The translations under genes were made by a program, and so were the position numbers. The notes below the pieces were generated by a model, which was not told the origin of the DNA, searched no databases, and saw only the letters and a program-made list of their open reading frames with translations. A DNA stretch of 64,000 nt from Amycolatopsis pithecellobii (lineage in GTDB: Bacteria > Actinomycetota > Actinomycetes > Mycobacteriales > Pseudonocardiaceae), in assembly GCF_009707865.1 (NCBI RefSeq), contig NZ_WMBA01000001.1, positions 223,157 through 287,156 on the forward strand. Direction: 5' to 3'. Positions 34,534 to 50,446 of this stretch are shown one piece after another. Every line of letters starts with the position of its first letter. The first letter of the stretch is position 1.

Positions 34534-34572
34534 CCGGCCGGCCTCCGGAGCGTCATCACGGAGGCCGGCCGG
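34534..34572. terminator. Bidirectional hairpin terminator
   Basis: Perfect 14-bp arms CCGGCCGGCCTCCG (34534-34547) and CGGAGGCCGGCCGG (34559-34572), 11-nt loop, between convergent genes ending at 34530 and 34576. Confidence 0.78.
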
Positions 34573-34575
34573 CTG

Positions 34576-35379
34576 CTATTTCCCAGGAATCCCGAGCAGA
34601 CTGGTGGTTCCGCCGTCGGCATAGATCACCTGGCCGGTGATGAAGTCGGCGGCGTCGGAGGCCAGAAACGCCACGATCGAACCGATGTCCTGCGGCCTGC
34701 CGACCCGGCCCCACGGAACGATCCCCGCTCCCCATTCCGTGGTGTAAGGCACCGTCCGCTCCTGGGTGAAGTACCGGGGCGTCTCGATCAGACCCGGGCC
34801 CACGGCGTTCACCCGGATCCGCCGGTCGATCAGCTCCATCGCGACCGTCCGCGTCATCGCATTGATCGCCCCCTTCGACGCGGCATATGCGGCCGTCGGC
34901 GGAAGACCCGCGAAGGCATGGACCGAGCTCAGGTTGACCACCGAACCGCCACCGTCGGCCAATGCCGGAATGGCGGCGCGCAGGCACAGATAGGTGCCGC
35001 GGACGTTCACGGCGAACAGGCTGTCGAATTCGTCCGCCCCGAGCTGCTCGATGGGGCGCTCGACCGAGATGCCCGCGTTGTTGACCAGGATGTCGAGGCC
35101 GCCCAGCGCTTGCGTGGCCTCCTCGATCAGCCGCTCGCATTCGTCCACACGGGACAGATCCGCTTTGATGGAAACCCCGTCTTTGCCTACGTCCGCGAGC
35201 AAGGAGAGGGTTTCGGCCGGGGCGCTGCCGGCATGGTGCACGACGACATTCGCTCCCCGCGCGGCCAGCTCGACGGCGATACCCTGGCCGATACCGGTGG
35301 CGGCGCCGGTGACCAGCGCGCGCTTTCCGGGTAGTTCCCATCGTGCGTGCCGGTCGCGAAGGTGCTCTGCTGTGGTCAT
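34576..35379 (-). CDS. Short-chain dehydrogenase/reductase
   Basis: 267 aa. TGAATGIGQGIAVELA, ILVNNAGISVERPIE, Ser in LSSVHAFAG, AYAASKGAINAM, GPGLIETPRYF and FITGQVIYADGGTT: a glucose/gluconate-dehydrogenase-like classical SDR. Second gene after the FAH-family hydrolase (9-bp gap). Oxidises or reduces a hydroxy intermediate of the island's pathway. Confidence 0.88.
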   Translation of the reverse strand: MTTAEHLRDRHARWELPGKRALVTGAATGIGQGIAVELAARGANVVVHHAGSAPAETLSLLADVGKDGVSIKADLSRVDECERLIEEATQALGGLDILVNNAGISVERPIEQLGADEFDSLFAVNVRGTYLCLRAAIPALADGGGSVVNLSSVHAFAGLPPTAAYAASKGAINAMTRTVAMELIDRRIRVNAVGPGLIETPRYFTQERTVPYTTEWGAGIVPWGRVGRPQDIGSIVAFLASDAADFITGQVIYADGGTTSLLGIPGK

Positions 35380-35388
35380 TTCGCGCTC

Positions 35389-36372
35389 CTACCGGGCGGT
35401 CTCGGCAACACAGACATTGCGCTGCGTCCCCAACCCCGTGATGGTGCCTTCGATGACGTCACCGGGCTGGAGGAAAACGCCGTGCGCCGCACCGTTGCCC
35501 GCCGGCGATCCGGTGAGGATCACGTCTCCGGGCCGGACCTCCGCGACGGTGGAGATGTGCGCGATCAGCTGCGCGACACCGAAGAGCATGTCCGAGGTCG
35601 ATTCGTTCTGCATCGTCGTGCCGTTGACGGCGAGCACGATGTGCAGATCCTGCGGATCGCCGACGTGGACGGCGGGGACGAGCAGCGGCCCCAGCGGGAG
35701 GAAGCTGGGGGAGTTCTTGCCCGCCAGCCAGTCGATTCCGAGCACACCCGCATCCCAGCGGGCCAGCGCGTCACGAGCGGTCAGGTCGTTGCCGATCATG
35801 TAGCCGGCGACCAGGTCGAGGGCGTCCTCGACGGCGACGCGGCGGCCGGATCGGCCGATCACCACGGCGAGTTCGAGCTCCCAGTCCGGCTGCTGTGAGT
35901 CGGACGGGAGGGTGATCTCGTCGGTAGCGCCCACGATGGCGTGGGACGAGCCGAGGAAGACGAACGGCCGTCCCTCGGCGGCGCGGGCATCGAGGAGCTC
36001 GCGGGTGTTCTGCCTGCGGTCGCCATCGGCGAGGCCATCGGATGTGTCGCCGCGGTCCTCGGCCGCGGACAACAGGTCGAGCACGTGCTGCCGGTAGTTG
36101 GCGGCGGCTTGGAAGATCTGCCCCGTCGGTTGCAGAGGCGGCAGGGGCCGCAGATCGGCGAGCCGCAGCTCCGCAGTGCCGGTGAAGCCCTCGTCGGCGA
36201 GTTTCTGCAGTTCCGGCAGACGAGTGGTCCACTCGTCGACGATGCTCCGGATGCTGACGTCCGCGCCGAGGAACGGCCGAAGGTCGTAGGCGCGCTCGTC
36301 GAGCACCAGGCAGGGCATCGCGCTGTCTCCGAGGGAGTAGGTGCCGAGCGCGAAGCGAGTTCCGGTAGTCAA
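35389..36372 (-). CDS. Fumarylacetoacetate hydrolase (FAH) family protein
   Basis: 327 aa. TTG at 36372 (LTTGTRFALGTYS) is preferred, since GGAGGA sits just upstream and would be inside codons of the TTG at 36390. C-terminal FAH domain with the metal-binding Glu pair in DWELELAVVIGR, Asp in GYMIGNDLTARD, and catalytic-site blocks GKNSPSFLPLGP and ILTGSPAGNG. Family reactions include hydrolysis of acylpyruvates, 2,4-diketo sugar acids and meta-cleavage products, so it fits a late ring-degradation step. Operator-like palindromes lie directly upstream. Confidence 0.87.
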   Translation of the reverse strand: MTTGTRFALGTYSLGDSAMPCLVLDERAYDLRPFLGADVSIRSIVDEWTTRLPELQKLADEGFTGTAELRLADLRPLPPLQPTGQIFQAAANYRQHVLDLLSAAEDRGDTSDGLADGDRRQNTRELLDARAAEGRPFVFLGSSHAIVGATDEITLPSDSQQPDWELELAVVIGRSGRRVAVEDALDLVAGYMIGNDLTARDALARWDAGVLGIDWLAGKNSPSFLPLGPLLVPAVHVGDPQDLHIVLAVNGTTMQNESTSDMLFGVAQLIAHISTVAEVRPGDVILTGSPAGNGAAHGVFLQPGDVIEGTITGLGTQRNVCVAETAR

Positions 36373-36398
36373 GGCAGATCCTCCACGCAATGTCGATA

Positions 36399-36425
36399 GT
36401 CTAGCTAGACGTACATCTAGGATGT
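36399..36425. promoter_or_regulatory. Two adjacent palindromes upstream of the FAH-SDR operon
   Basis: GTCTAGCTAGAC (36399-36410, perfect 12-bp palindrome) followed by ACATC-TAG-GATGT (36413-36425), with ATGTATATCT just beyond. Between the divergent FAH operon and the berberine-bridge-enzyme operon. Candidate operators for an unlinked or the local GntR regulator. Confidence 0.6.
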
Positions 36426-36534
36426 AGATGTATATCTTATGGACATTCGTAGCTTGGACGCAATGACGTATTCACTTGGGGGTGTGTTGACCTCGGCCTT
36501 GCGGCCGGCGCTGACCGGTGCCTGGCGCGAGCGG

Positions 36535-36564
36535 TTGACCAGCAGTTGTCTCGATCCCTATACT
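36535..36564 (+). promoter_or_regulatory. Promoter of the flavoenzyme-dioxygenase operon
   Basis: TTGACC (36535-36540), 18-bp spacer, TATACT (36559-36564). Downstream lies ATGCATACTTTCTGTAAAAA, whose CATACTT resembles the -10 region again and may be an operator. Confidence 0.7.
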
Positions 36565-36611
36565 TCTGGCGAAATGCATACTTTCTGTAAAAAGATATCT
36601 TCGACAAGGCG

Positions 36612-37946
36612 ATGGGGCCGGTGATGCACATGCCCGAGGTGGTGCTGGAACGCGGTGCAGCCGCCTACGAGCAGGCCAGGCGGGACGCGGTCTGGAACGG
36701 GCGAACTCCGCATCGCTATCCCGACGTGATCGTGCAGGCCCAGACGTCCGAAGACGTGATCACCGCCGTTGGTCTCGCGGCGCGGAAGGACCTGCGGATC
36801 GGCGTCCGGTCGGGCGGCCACAGCTGGGCGGGCAATCACCTGCGGGACGGCGGCATGCTGCTGGACGTCTCCCGGCTCGATCAGCTGGAGGTGGATCCGG
36901 ATGCGATGACCGCCGTCGTGGGTCCCGGTTTCAAGGGAATCGCCGGGGCTCTCCAGCCCTATGGCCTGTTCTTCCCGGGTGGGCACGACCTGGATGTCGG
37001 CGTCGGCGGGTATCTGCTGCAGGGCGGGTTCGGCTGGAACGGCCGCGTGCACGGCCCGGCCTGTATGAGCGTCGAGGCGATCGACGTCGTCACCGGCGAT
37101 GGTGAACTGGTGCACGCCGACGAGCACCACCATTCCGATCTTCTCTGGGCGGCGCGCGGCTCGGGTCCCGGGTTTTTCGGCGTCGTTGTGGCGTTTCATC
37201 TGCGCCTGTACCAGGCGCCGAAGCACATCGCCAGTAGCTTGCTGCGTTTCCCGTTCGAAATCGCCGAAGACGTGTTCCGCTGGGTCCAGGAGGTGACGCC
37301 GACGCTCGCCCGCGAAGTCGAGCTGTCGCTGTTCGTCCACCGCAATGAGAACGGGGAACCGGAGATCACGCTTACCGCTCCAGCTCTCGTGGATTCGGCA
37401 ACTGAAGCGGCCGAGGCTCTCGCGTTCGTCTCCGAATGCCCGCTGCTCGCGAACGCGCTGGAGATCGTGCCGAACTCGGAGGTCTCGCTCTCGGACCTCT
37501 ACGCGGGCGTGGCCGGGTTTTACCCCACGGGCGCGCGATATGCGGTCGACAACATGTGGACGCACGCCCGCGCTTCGGAACTCCTTCCCGGTATCCGGAA
37601 GATCGCGGAGACCCTCCCGCCGTACCCGTCGGCGATGATGTGGAACCACTGGGGAGGCGATGCGTCGTCACGGCCGCCGATGGCGTTCAGTGTCGAGGAC
37701 GAGACCTACCTCGCCGTATACGGCGTGTGGAACGACCCCGCCGACGACGAGCGATACGCCACCTGGCCCGAGGAGCGGATGCGCGAAATGGCGCATCTGT
37801 CCACCGGAATCCAGCTCGCCGACGAGAACCTCGGCCGACGGCCCGCACGCTTCGTCAGCGACGAAAACCTGGCCCGGCTCGATGAGATCCGTGCCCGCTA
37901 CGACCCGGCCGGCCGCTTCCATTCCTGGATGGCGTCGACGAAATGA
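36612..37946 (+). CDS. FAD-linked oxidase, berberine-bridge-enzyme-like
   Basis: 444 aa. FAD-binding PCMH domain at about 35-210 with RSGGHSWAGNH, the motif giving 8-alpha-histidyl FAD; the second cysteinyl link of bicovalent members is not seen (GGHDLDVGVGGYLLQGG where GxCPxVG is expected). BBE C-terminal motif at RYDPAGRFHSW; no signal peptide. Oxidises sugars or phenolic/cyclic alcohols with O2. ATG 36612 used; ATG 36624 is possible. First gene of a four-gene operon with SDR, dioxygenase and amidohydrolase. Confidence 0.85.
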   Translation: MGPVMHMPEVVLERGAAAYEQARRDAVWNGRTPHRYPDVIVQAQTSEDVITAVGLAARKDLRIGVRSGGHSWAGNHLRDGGMLLDVSRLDQLEVDPDAMTAVVGPGFKGIAGALQPYGLFFPGGHDLDVGVGGYLLQGGFGWNGRVHGPACMSVEAIDVVTGDGELVHADEHHHSDLLWAARGSGPGFFGVVVAFHLRLYQAPKHIASSLLRFPFEIAEDVFRWVQEVTPTLAREVELSLFVHRNENGEPEITLTAPALVDSATEAAEALAFVSECPLLANALEIVPNSEVSLSDLYAGVAGFYPTGARYAVDNMWTHARASELLPGIRKIAETLPPYPSAMMWNHWGGDASSRPPMAFSVEDETYLAVYGVWNDPADDERYATWPEERMREMAHLSTGIQLADENLGRRPARFVSDENLARLDEIRARYDPAGRFHSWMASTK

Positions 37947-37953
37947 GGAACGT

Positions 37954-38733
37954 GTGCGTCTGAAGGACAAAGTCGCGGTCGTCACCGGAGGCGGCCAGGG
38001 CATCGGGCGCGGCATCGCGCTCGCACTCGCCCGCGAGGGGGCACGGTGTGTGCTCGCGGCCAGAACCCGCTCGAACCTCGAAGCGACACAAGACGAAATC
38101 GAGGCGGCCGGCGGTGAGGCGATCATCGTGCCGACGGATCTGCGTGCGCCCGAGGAAATCGAGCGCCTCGCCGGGGAAACGCTCGAGCATTTCGGGCACG
38201 TCGACGTTCTCGTCAACAACAGTGGTATCGCCGGCCCGATGCAGGAGCTCTGGAAGATCGACCCGGCGGAATGGGACGAGACGTTCGACGTCAACGTCCG
38301 AGGTGTTTTCCTGACCTGCAAGGCTTTTCTGCCGGCGATGATCGAGCGGCGGAGCGGAAACGTCATCATCATCGGCTCGCCGTCCGGAAAGCGCCCACTC
38401 CACGGGCGCAGCGCCTACGCCACCGGAAAGCTCGGTCTCGTCGGTCTGGTGCGTACGCTCGCGTGGGAGATCGGTCCCTATGGCCTGCGCGTCAACCTGA
38501 TTTCCCCGAGTGGGTCCGATGGTCCGCGCATGCACGCGGTGATCCGTGGTCAAGCGGAGACGCGCGGGCTTACCTACGAGGAAGTGCACGAGGAGTTCGT
38601 GCGCCTTTCGCCACTGGGGCAATTCACACCGGTGGAGGATGTCGGCAACGCCGCGGTGTTCCTGGCGTCCGACGAGGCGGCGTCGATCACCGGCGAGGAC
38701 CTGAACGTCTCGTCGGGTCTGGTCATGTACTGA
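37954..38733 (+). CDS. Short-chain dehydrogenase/reductase
   Basis: 259 aa from GTG 37954; TGAGGAA ribosome site overlaps the previous stop. TGGGQGIGRGIALALA, VLVNNSGIAGPM, Ser in IGSPSGKRPL, AYATGKLGLVGL and the C-terminal SITGEDLNVSSGLVMY. 3-oxoacyl reductase-like. Likely dehydrogenates a ring alcohol ahead of the dioxygenase. Confidence 0.87.
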   Translation: MRLKDKVAVVTGGGQGIGRGIALALAREGARCVLAARTRSNLEATQDEIEAAGGEAIIVPTDLRAPEEIERLAGETLEHFGHVDVLVNNSGIAGPMQELWKIDPAEWDETFDVNVRGVFLTCKAFLPAMIERRSGNVIIIGSPSGKRPLHGRSAYATGKLGLVGLVRTLAWEIGPYGLRVNLISPSGSDGPRMHAVIRGQAETRGLTYEEVHEEFVRLSPLGQFTPVEDVGNAAVFLASDEAASITGEDLNVSSGLVMY

Positions 38734-38795
38734 CCTGCCGCTGATGCCCATCCGGAAAGCAGATTCGCACAATCAACGAAGTGGAGAACATCACC

Positions 38796-39803
38796 ATGTC
38801 ACGCCGCACGGTTTCTCAGCTGGCATACGTGGAGCTGGCGACGCCAGACCTTCAGAAGTCGCGCGACTTCTTCGTGAACGTCCTCGGATTGACCGAGATT
38901 GCCCAGACAGGCGACGGAATTTTCCTGCGCGCATGGGGCGATTTCCTGCCCTACAGCCTGCAGCTGGTGGAGGGCCCGGTGCCGGAGGCCCGCCGGATCG
39001 GCTGGCGCGCCGACAGCGCCGAGGACCTGGAGCACGTGGTCGAGGTGCTGAAAGCCGACGGCCGCGAAGGTGAGTGGACCGGCGAGAACATCGGGCGTGG
39101 CCGCGCCTACCAGTTCCGCTCGCCCGGCGGGCATGGGCACGAGATCTTCTGGGACATCAAGCAGTTGGCCGTGCCGGAGGAGCTGCGCTCGACCTACCCG
39201 AACCGCCGGCAGAAGTTCTCGCCGGTCGGCGTGGCCGCACGCACGATCGATCACGTGACGTTCGGCACCGACGACGTCCTGCGTGACGTGCTCTGGTTCC
39301 GCGACAAGCTCAACTTCCGCTACATGGAATACACCGCCTTGGACGAATCGCCCGAGACGGTCTTCTTCGGCATGGTCTCGAGCACCGAGCAGGCGCACAA
39401 CCTCGGCATCATGCAGAACGCGACCGACGTGCGCGGCGCGGTCCACCACGTCGCCTACTGGGTGGACCAGGAGATCGACGTGTATCGGGCGGCCGACGTC
39501 CTCATCGAGGCGGGCTTCCCCGTGGAGTTCGGGCCGGGCAAGCACGGAATGGGGGAGAACACCTTCCTCTACGTGCGCGAGCCCTCCGGCTTCCGGATCG
39601 AACTCTTCTCGGGCGGCTACCGCAACTACATGCCCGACTGGGAGCCGGTCGGCTGGACGCCTTCGAGGGGCTCGCTGGACGCGTTCCGGAACCGGTCGGT
39701 GCCGGACTCGATCAACGAGCTGTTCCCCGGCGGGCGTGCGGGCGCCATCGACCACAACGGCACCGCCGAGCAGAGCCCCTTCGCGATCCCGGGCATCAGC
39801 TGA
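38796..39803 (+). CDS. Extradiol ring-cleavage dioxygenase (catechol 2,3-dioxygenase type, VOC fold)
   Basis: 335 aa from ATG 38796 (GGAG ribosome site), the standard two-domain type I extradiol dioxygenase length. Fe(II) ligands: H153 in ARTIDHVTFG, His in AVHHVAYWV (217/218) and E269 in SGFRIELFSGGY, matching positions in catechol 2,3-dioxygenases; H201 may be the acid/base. Cleaves a catechol-like ring adjacent to the diol. This is direct evidence that the island's pathway passes through an aromatic diol. Confidence 0.9.
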   Translation: MSRRTVSQLAYVELATPDLQKSRDFFVNVLGLTEIAQTGDGIFLRAWGDFLPYSLQLVEGPVPEARRIGWRADSAEDLEHVVEVLKADGREGEWTGENIGRGRAYQFRSPGGHGHEIFWDIKQLAVPEELRSTYPNRRQKFSPVGVAARTIDHVTFGTDDVLRDVLWFRDKLNFRYMEYTALDESPETVFFGMVSSTEQAHNLGIMQNATDVRGAVHHVAYWVDQEIDVYRAADVLIEAGFPVEFGPGKHGMGENTFLYVREPSGFRIELFSGGYRNYMPDWEPVGWTPSRGSLDAFRNRSVPDSINELFPGGRAGAIDHNGTAEQSPFAIPGIS

Positions 39804-39817
39804 CGAAAGCACGGTGT

Positions 39818-39851
39818 GCCGGTGCCGGATGAGAACCAGTCCGGCACCGGC
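39818..39851 (+). other. Intergenic hairpin within the operon
   Basis: Perfect 12-bp arms GCCGGTGCCGGA and TCCGGCACCGGC around a 10-nt loop between dioxygenase and amidohydrolase; no T-run. May lower downstream expression or protect the upstream mRNA. Confidence 0.5.
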
Positions 39852-39879
39852 GCCGCTGCACCCCGATGAAGAAAAAGCG

Positions 39880-40806
39880 ATGAGACGAATTGACACGCAC
39901 GCACACGTGATCCCGGCGGCCTACCGTGCCGAATTGCGCCGGTTGAACCTGGTTCCGGGTTTCCCCCTTCCGGATGCGACCGAGCAGGTCCTGGCAACAG
40001 CCATGGAGCGGCGCTCGATCGACGCCGCGGTCATCTCCCTGCCACCGCCCGGGGTGTGGTTCGGTGACGAGGGTGTGGCGCGAAAGCTCAGCCGCCTCGT
40101 GAACGAGGAGATCGCGTCGACGGTTCGCGCCGAGCCCGCGCGTTTCGCCGGCCTGGCCACGCTTCCGCTCCCGTCGGTCGATGCTGCGCTGGAGGAAATC
40201 GCGTACGCCTTCGACGTGCTCGGTCTCGACGGGGTGGCGTTGCATTCCAACGTCGGTGGCATCTACTTGGGCGACCCGGCGTTCGATCCGATCTTCGCTG
40301 AACTTGATCACCGGAGCGCCTACGCTTTCCTGCATCCGATGGAACCGGCCGTACCCTCGCCGAGGCCGGATGTGCCCGGCTGGGTTCAGGAGTTCCCCTT
40401 CGACACCACGCGGGCGCTCGTCAACTTGATCTACAGTGGCACGCTCGAACGCTCGCCGAACATCCGCCTGCAGGTCGCGCATCTGGGCGGCACCGCTCCC
40501 TTCCTCGCCGACCGGCTGGCGCAATGGGCGGAGCGAGAGCCGGAACGGGCAGGGCAGGCTCCGGCGGGGGCGGTCGCCTACCTGCGCCGCCTCTACTACG
40601 ACACGGGCCTGTCCAACAATCCGATCGCGCTGGCCGCGGTCCGCGAGCTGGCCGGGATCGAGCACGTGGTCTTCGGCACCGACTGGCCTTATCTGAGCAC
40701 ACCCGCAGACGTCGACCCGATCGACGGGCTGGGCCTCGACGAGCACGAACTCGAACTGGTGCAACACAAGAACGCCGCGGCGCTTGTTCCACGCTTGGTC
40801 AGGTGA
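39880..40806 (+). CDS. Amidohydrolase_2 / ACMSD-like decarboxylase
   Basis: 308 aa TIM barrel from ATG 39880. Metal site: RRIDTHAHVIP (HxH), FLHPMEP (His), AHLGGTAPF (His) and FGTDWPY (Asp), the aminocarboxymuconate-semialdehyde decarboxylase/resorcylate decarboxylase pattern. Following an extradiol dioxygenase it most likely decarboxylates or hydrolyses the ring-cleavage product. Same family as the protein at 50447. Confidence 0.86.
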   Translation: MRRIDTHAHVIPAAYRAELRRLNLVPGFPLPDATEQVLATAMERRSIDAAVISLPPPGVWFGDEGVARKLSRLVNEEIASTVRAEPARFAGLATLPLPSVDAALEEIAYAFDVLGLDGVALHSNVGGIYLGDPAFDPIFAELDHRSAYAFLHPMEPAVPSPRPDVPGWVQEFPFDTTRALVNLIYSGTLERSPNIRLQVAHLGGTAPFLADRLAQWAEREPERAGQAPAGAVAYLRRLYYDTGLSNNPIALAAVRELAGIEHVVFGTDWPYLSTPADVDPIDGLGLDEHELELVQHKNAAALVPRLVR

Positions 40807-40908
40807 CGTCGGTCGTCCACTGGCACGCAAGGGAAAAACGGGCATCGCCATTTGGGCGAAGAGACAGCCCCTGTTGACCCGGTTAGCAGCACGAACGCAA
40901 TCTGTAAG

Positions 40909-40934
40909 GGTCCGAACCATAGAGGTCCAGACCA
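40909..40934 (+). promoter_or_regulatory. Direct repeat upstream of the PKS gene
   Basis: GGTCCGAACCA (40909-40919) and GGTCCAGACCA (40924-40934), a 15-bp-spaced near-identical pair; each is also nearly palindromic (GGTC..GACC). A TTGACC (40874-40879) with a weak CAATCT 18 bp later lies just upstream. Plausible activator or repressor site for the PKS operon. Confidence 0.45.
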
Positions 40935-40972
40935 CGATCTGCGCGATCGGTAACCGTCCAGGGAGCTCATCC

Positions 40973-48012
<7,040 letters not shown>

Positions 48013-48016
<4 letters not shown>

Positions 48017-48960
48017 AGTTCAGCATCTTCCTGCCGACGGGGTTCGCCCAGGAGTTCGCCGGCTTCACCGATCCGATGGCGGCCTGCGTCCGGCTGATGG
48101 AGATCGCCAGGATGGCCGACGACGCGGGCTACCACGCGTTGCTCGCGCCGGATCACCTCACCACGGTGCGGCCGTCGAAGGCGATGGTGTTCGAGGCGTG
48201 GACGTTGATCACCGCGCTGGCCAGGGAGACCACCAACGTGCGGATCGGTCAGCTGGTCACCGCGAACGGTTACCGGAACCCGGCGCTGCAGGCAAAGATG
48301 GCGTCCACTGTGGACGTCCTTTCCGGAGGCAGGCTGGAGTTCGGCATCGGCGCGGGGTGGCTCGAGCCCGACCACGAGCAGTACGGCTACGACTTCGGCA
48401 CCACCGGGGAGCGGCTGCGCAAGCTCGACGAGGCCGTGCAGGTCATCCTGGCTTTGTGGACACAGGAGAAGGCCACCTTCGAAGGCCGGTACTACCAGGT
48501 CAGGGACGCGGTGAACGAGCCGAAAGGTGTGCAGCGCCCGCATATTCCGCTGATGATCGCCGGCTCCGGTGAGAAGGTGACTCTGCGGCTGGTGGCGCGG
48601 TACGGCGACAGCTGCAACATCATGGATTGCCCCGAAGTGGCGAAGCACAAGTTCGCGGTTTTGCGGGACCACTGCCACGACGTCGGACGCGACTACGACA
48701 CCATTAAGCGCACCGTGACGACACCCTGCATCATCCGCGATACCGACGCCGATGCGCGGGCACTGATACCGCTGGCTTCGAAGTTCGTTTTTCCCGGTGA
48801 CGTAGGGTCTTACGGCCTGGTCGGCACGCTGGATACGGTCCGGAAGCGCATCGCCGCCTTCGAGGAAGCAGGGGTGCAGGAACTGATCGTCTATTTCGAG
48901 GATCCGACCAGCGTACGTCAGGTCGAGGAATTCGCCCGGCTTTTCATTGGTGCACCGTGA
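48013..48960 (+). CDS. Luciferase-like monooxygenase (probable F420- or FMN-dependent)
   Basis: 315 aa bacterial-luciferase-fold protein. MKFSIFLPTGFAQEF, AGYHALLAPDHLTT, VRIGQLVTANGYRNPALQAKM, LSGGRLEFGIGAGWLEPDHEQYG and PLMIAGSGEKVTLRLVARYGDSCN are classic LLM-class F420-dependent oxidoreductase blocks. Start overlaps the PKS stop (ATGA) with GAGGAGGA inside the PKS end, so it is cotranslated. Likely tailors the polyketide by Baeyer-Villiger, hydroxylation or dehydrogenation. Confidence 0.9.
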
Positions 48961-50255
48961 GTGAACCCCGGGTACTGGTCGTGGGAATGGGCGTCAGCGG
49001 GATCGCCACGGCGGCGCGCTTGCGAAAATCCGGGTGGCGGCCGGTAATTGTGGAAAGGGCACCGGCAAGGCGTTCCGGTGGTTATTTCATTGTCCTGTTC
49101 GGCGCCGGCCGGGCGGCGGCGGCCAGGCTGGGCATGCTGGACGCCGTGCACGATCGGGTCACGAAGACGCCGAAGCTCGACATCGAACGCGATGGTTCCA
49201 GCCGGCCGGGGATGTCTTTCTCTGATCTGCCCGGCAACCCGTGGACGATGCTGCGGGGCGATATCGAAGCGGCCGCATACTCTGTGCTGCCGGACGATGT
49301 GGAGATCCGGTACTCGACGGTGCCGACCGCGATCGAGCAGGATACTGATGGGGTCGACGTGACGTTGCTCGACACCGTGGCCGGGACGTCGTCAACCGAA
49401 CGGTTCGATGTGGTCGTAGGTGCGGACGGGCTGCGCTCGACGGTCCGTACCCTGGTGTTCGGCCCGCACGAAAACTACCTGCGGCGGCTGGGCTACATGG
49501 TGACCGCGTTCCAGTTCCACGGCACGCCGGCCGGTCTCGAACCCGGTCAGGCGGTGACCTTGCTCGAACCGGGCCGTTCGATGTGGGTGTTCGCGTACCG
49601 GGACCACGATCCGACAGTGATGATGACCTACCGCACCGACGACGTTGACGCGGAGTTCCTCCGGCCCCCCGCGGAACGGCTCCGGTCGGTCTTCGGCCCA
49701 CGGCCCCTGGGCAGCACCCTCGGCGACGTCATCGACGCGGCCGAGTCCGCCGAGGAAATCTTGTTTGATTCGGCCGAACAAGTACGAATGGACAAATGGC
49801 ACCAGGGACGCGTAGTCCTCGTCGGCGACGCCGCCTGGTGCGTCACCCTTTATGCGGGCATGGGTGTGTCGTCGGGCCTCACCGGAGCGGAACTGCTGGG
49901 CACCATGCTCGACCGGCATCCGGGTGACGTCGGTGCGGCCCTCACCGCCTGGGAGGAGGCCCTGCGTCCCTATATCGACCACTACTTGGACGGCGCGCTG
50001 GCCGACCGCAAGGTCTTCGTCGTGAACAGCAAGCTGGAGATCCTGTTCCGGCGCATGGTGCCGTGGCTACGCCGCTTCCGGCTCGGCAAGCGGCTGGTCG
50101 ACCGCCTCGTGCGGATCGACGAGATCGCCAAGTACAAGAACCCGGATATCGTGGGCGAGGTTACCGGCACCCACAAAACCGCCGCTGTGCAACAAAAGCC
50201 GGCCCAGGGACCCGCCGCCCACTCCCACCCCCGGACCAACACGAAGCCTTCTTAA
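48957..50255 (+). CDS. FAD-dependent monooxygenase (PHBH-like)
   Basis: 432 aa. N-terminal dinucleotide motif VLVVGMGVSGIATAARL, middle VVVGADGLRSTVR (DG motif) and GRVVLVGDAAWCVTLYAGMG (GD motif) complete the group A flavin monooxygenase pattern. C-terminal 80 residues are basic and amphipathic (LFRRMVPWLRRFRLGKRLVDRLV), possibly membrane-associating. GTG start overlaps the previous stop (GTGA). Third and last gene of the PKS operon; inferred hydroxylation or epoxidation of the product. 50256-50446 shows no gene. Confidence 0.9.
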   Translation: MSEPRVLVVGMGVSGIATAARLRKSGWRPVIVERAPARRSGGYFIVLFGAGRAAAARLGMLDAVHDRVTKTPKLDIERDGSSRPGMSFSDLPGNPWTMLRGDIEAAAYSVLPDDVEIRYSTVPTAIEQDTDGVDVTLLDTVAGTSSTERFDVVVGADGLRSTVRTLVFGPHENYLRRLGYMVTAFQFHGTPAGLEPGQAVTLLEPGRSMWVFAYRDHDPTVMMTYRTDDVDAEFLRPPAERLRSVFGPRPLGSTLGDVIDAAESAEEILFDSAEQVRMDKWHQGRVVLVGDAAWCVTLYAGMGVSSGLTGAELLGTMLDRHPGDVGAALTAWEEALRPYIDHYLDGALADRKVFVVNSKLEILFRRMVPWLRRFRLGKRLVDRLVRIDEIAKYKNPDIVGEVTGTHKTAAVQQKPAQGPAAHSHPRTNTKPS

Positions 50256-50446
50256 CGATCGGCGAAGTGGGGGCGGGGGTGGGTCCACTCTCGAGGGCGC
50301 CCTGCGCCCGGTCAAATCCGCGCCAAACGAGACCAGGGCATCGCGCGGAGCGCGACCCAAAAAGATTGCCTCGCCGGCGGGCTGGCTCCGGGATAACCGG
50401 CCCAGCGGAACCTCACCTTGAGTGGGTGGTCTGAGGCATCGCTGTC

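Noticed and set aside
21941..36564. GTATAC/TATACT sequences as firm GntR operators throughout the island
   Set aside because: At 32302 and 36559 they coincide with good -10 boxes, so their recurrence is largely explained by promoters; kept only as a weak hypothesis.
40784..40972. Longer N-terminus for the PKS
   Set aside because: It would overlap the amidohydrolase end and include the promoter-like TTGACC and the direct repeats; GTG 40973 has GGGAG and starts just before the KS.
50256..50446. Gene or terminator after the FAD monooxygenase
   Set aside because: No frame with homology and no convincing hairpin; GC-rich imperfect pairings only.
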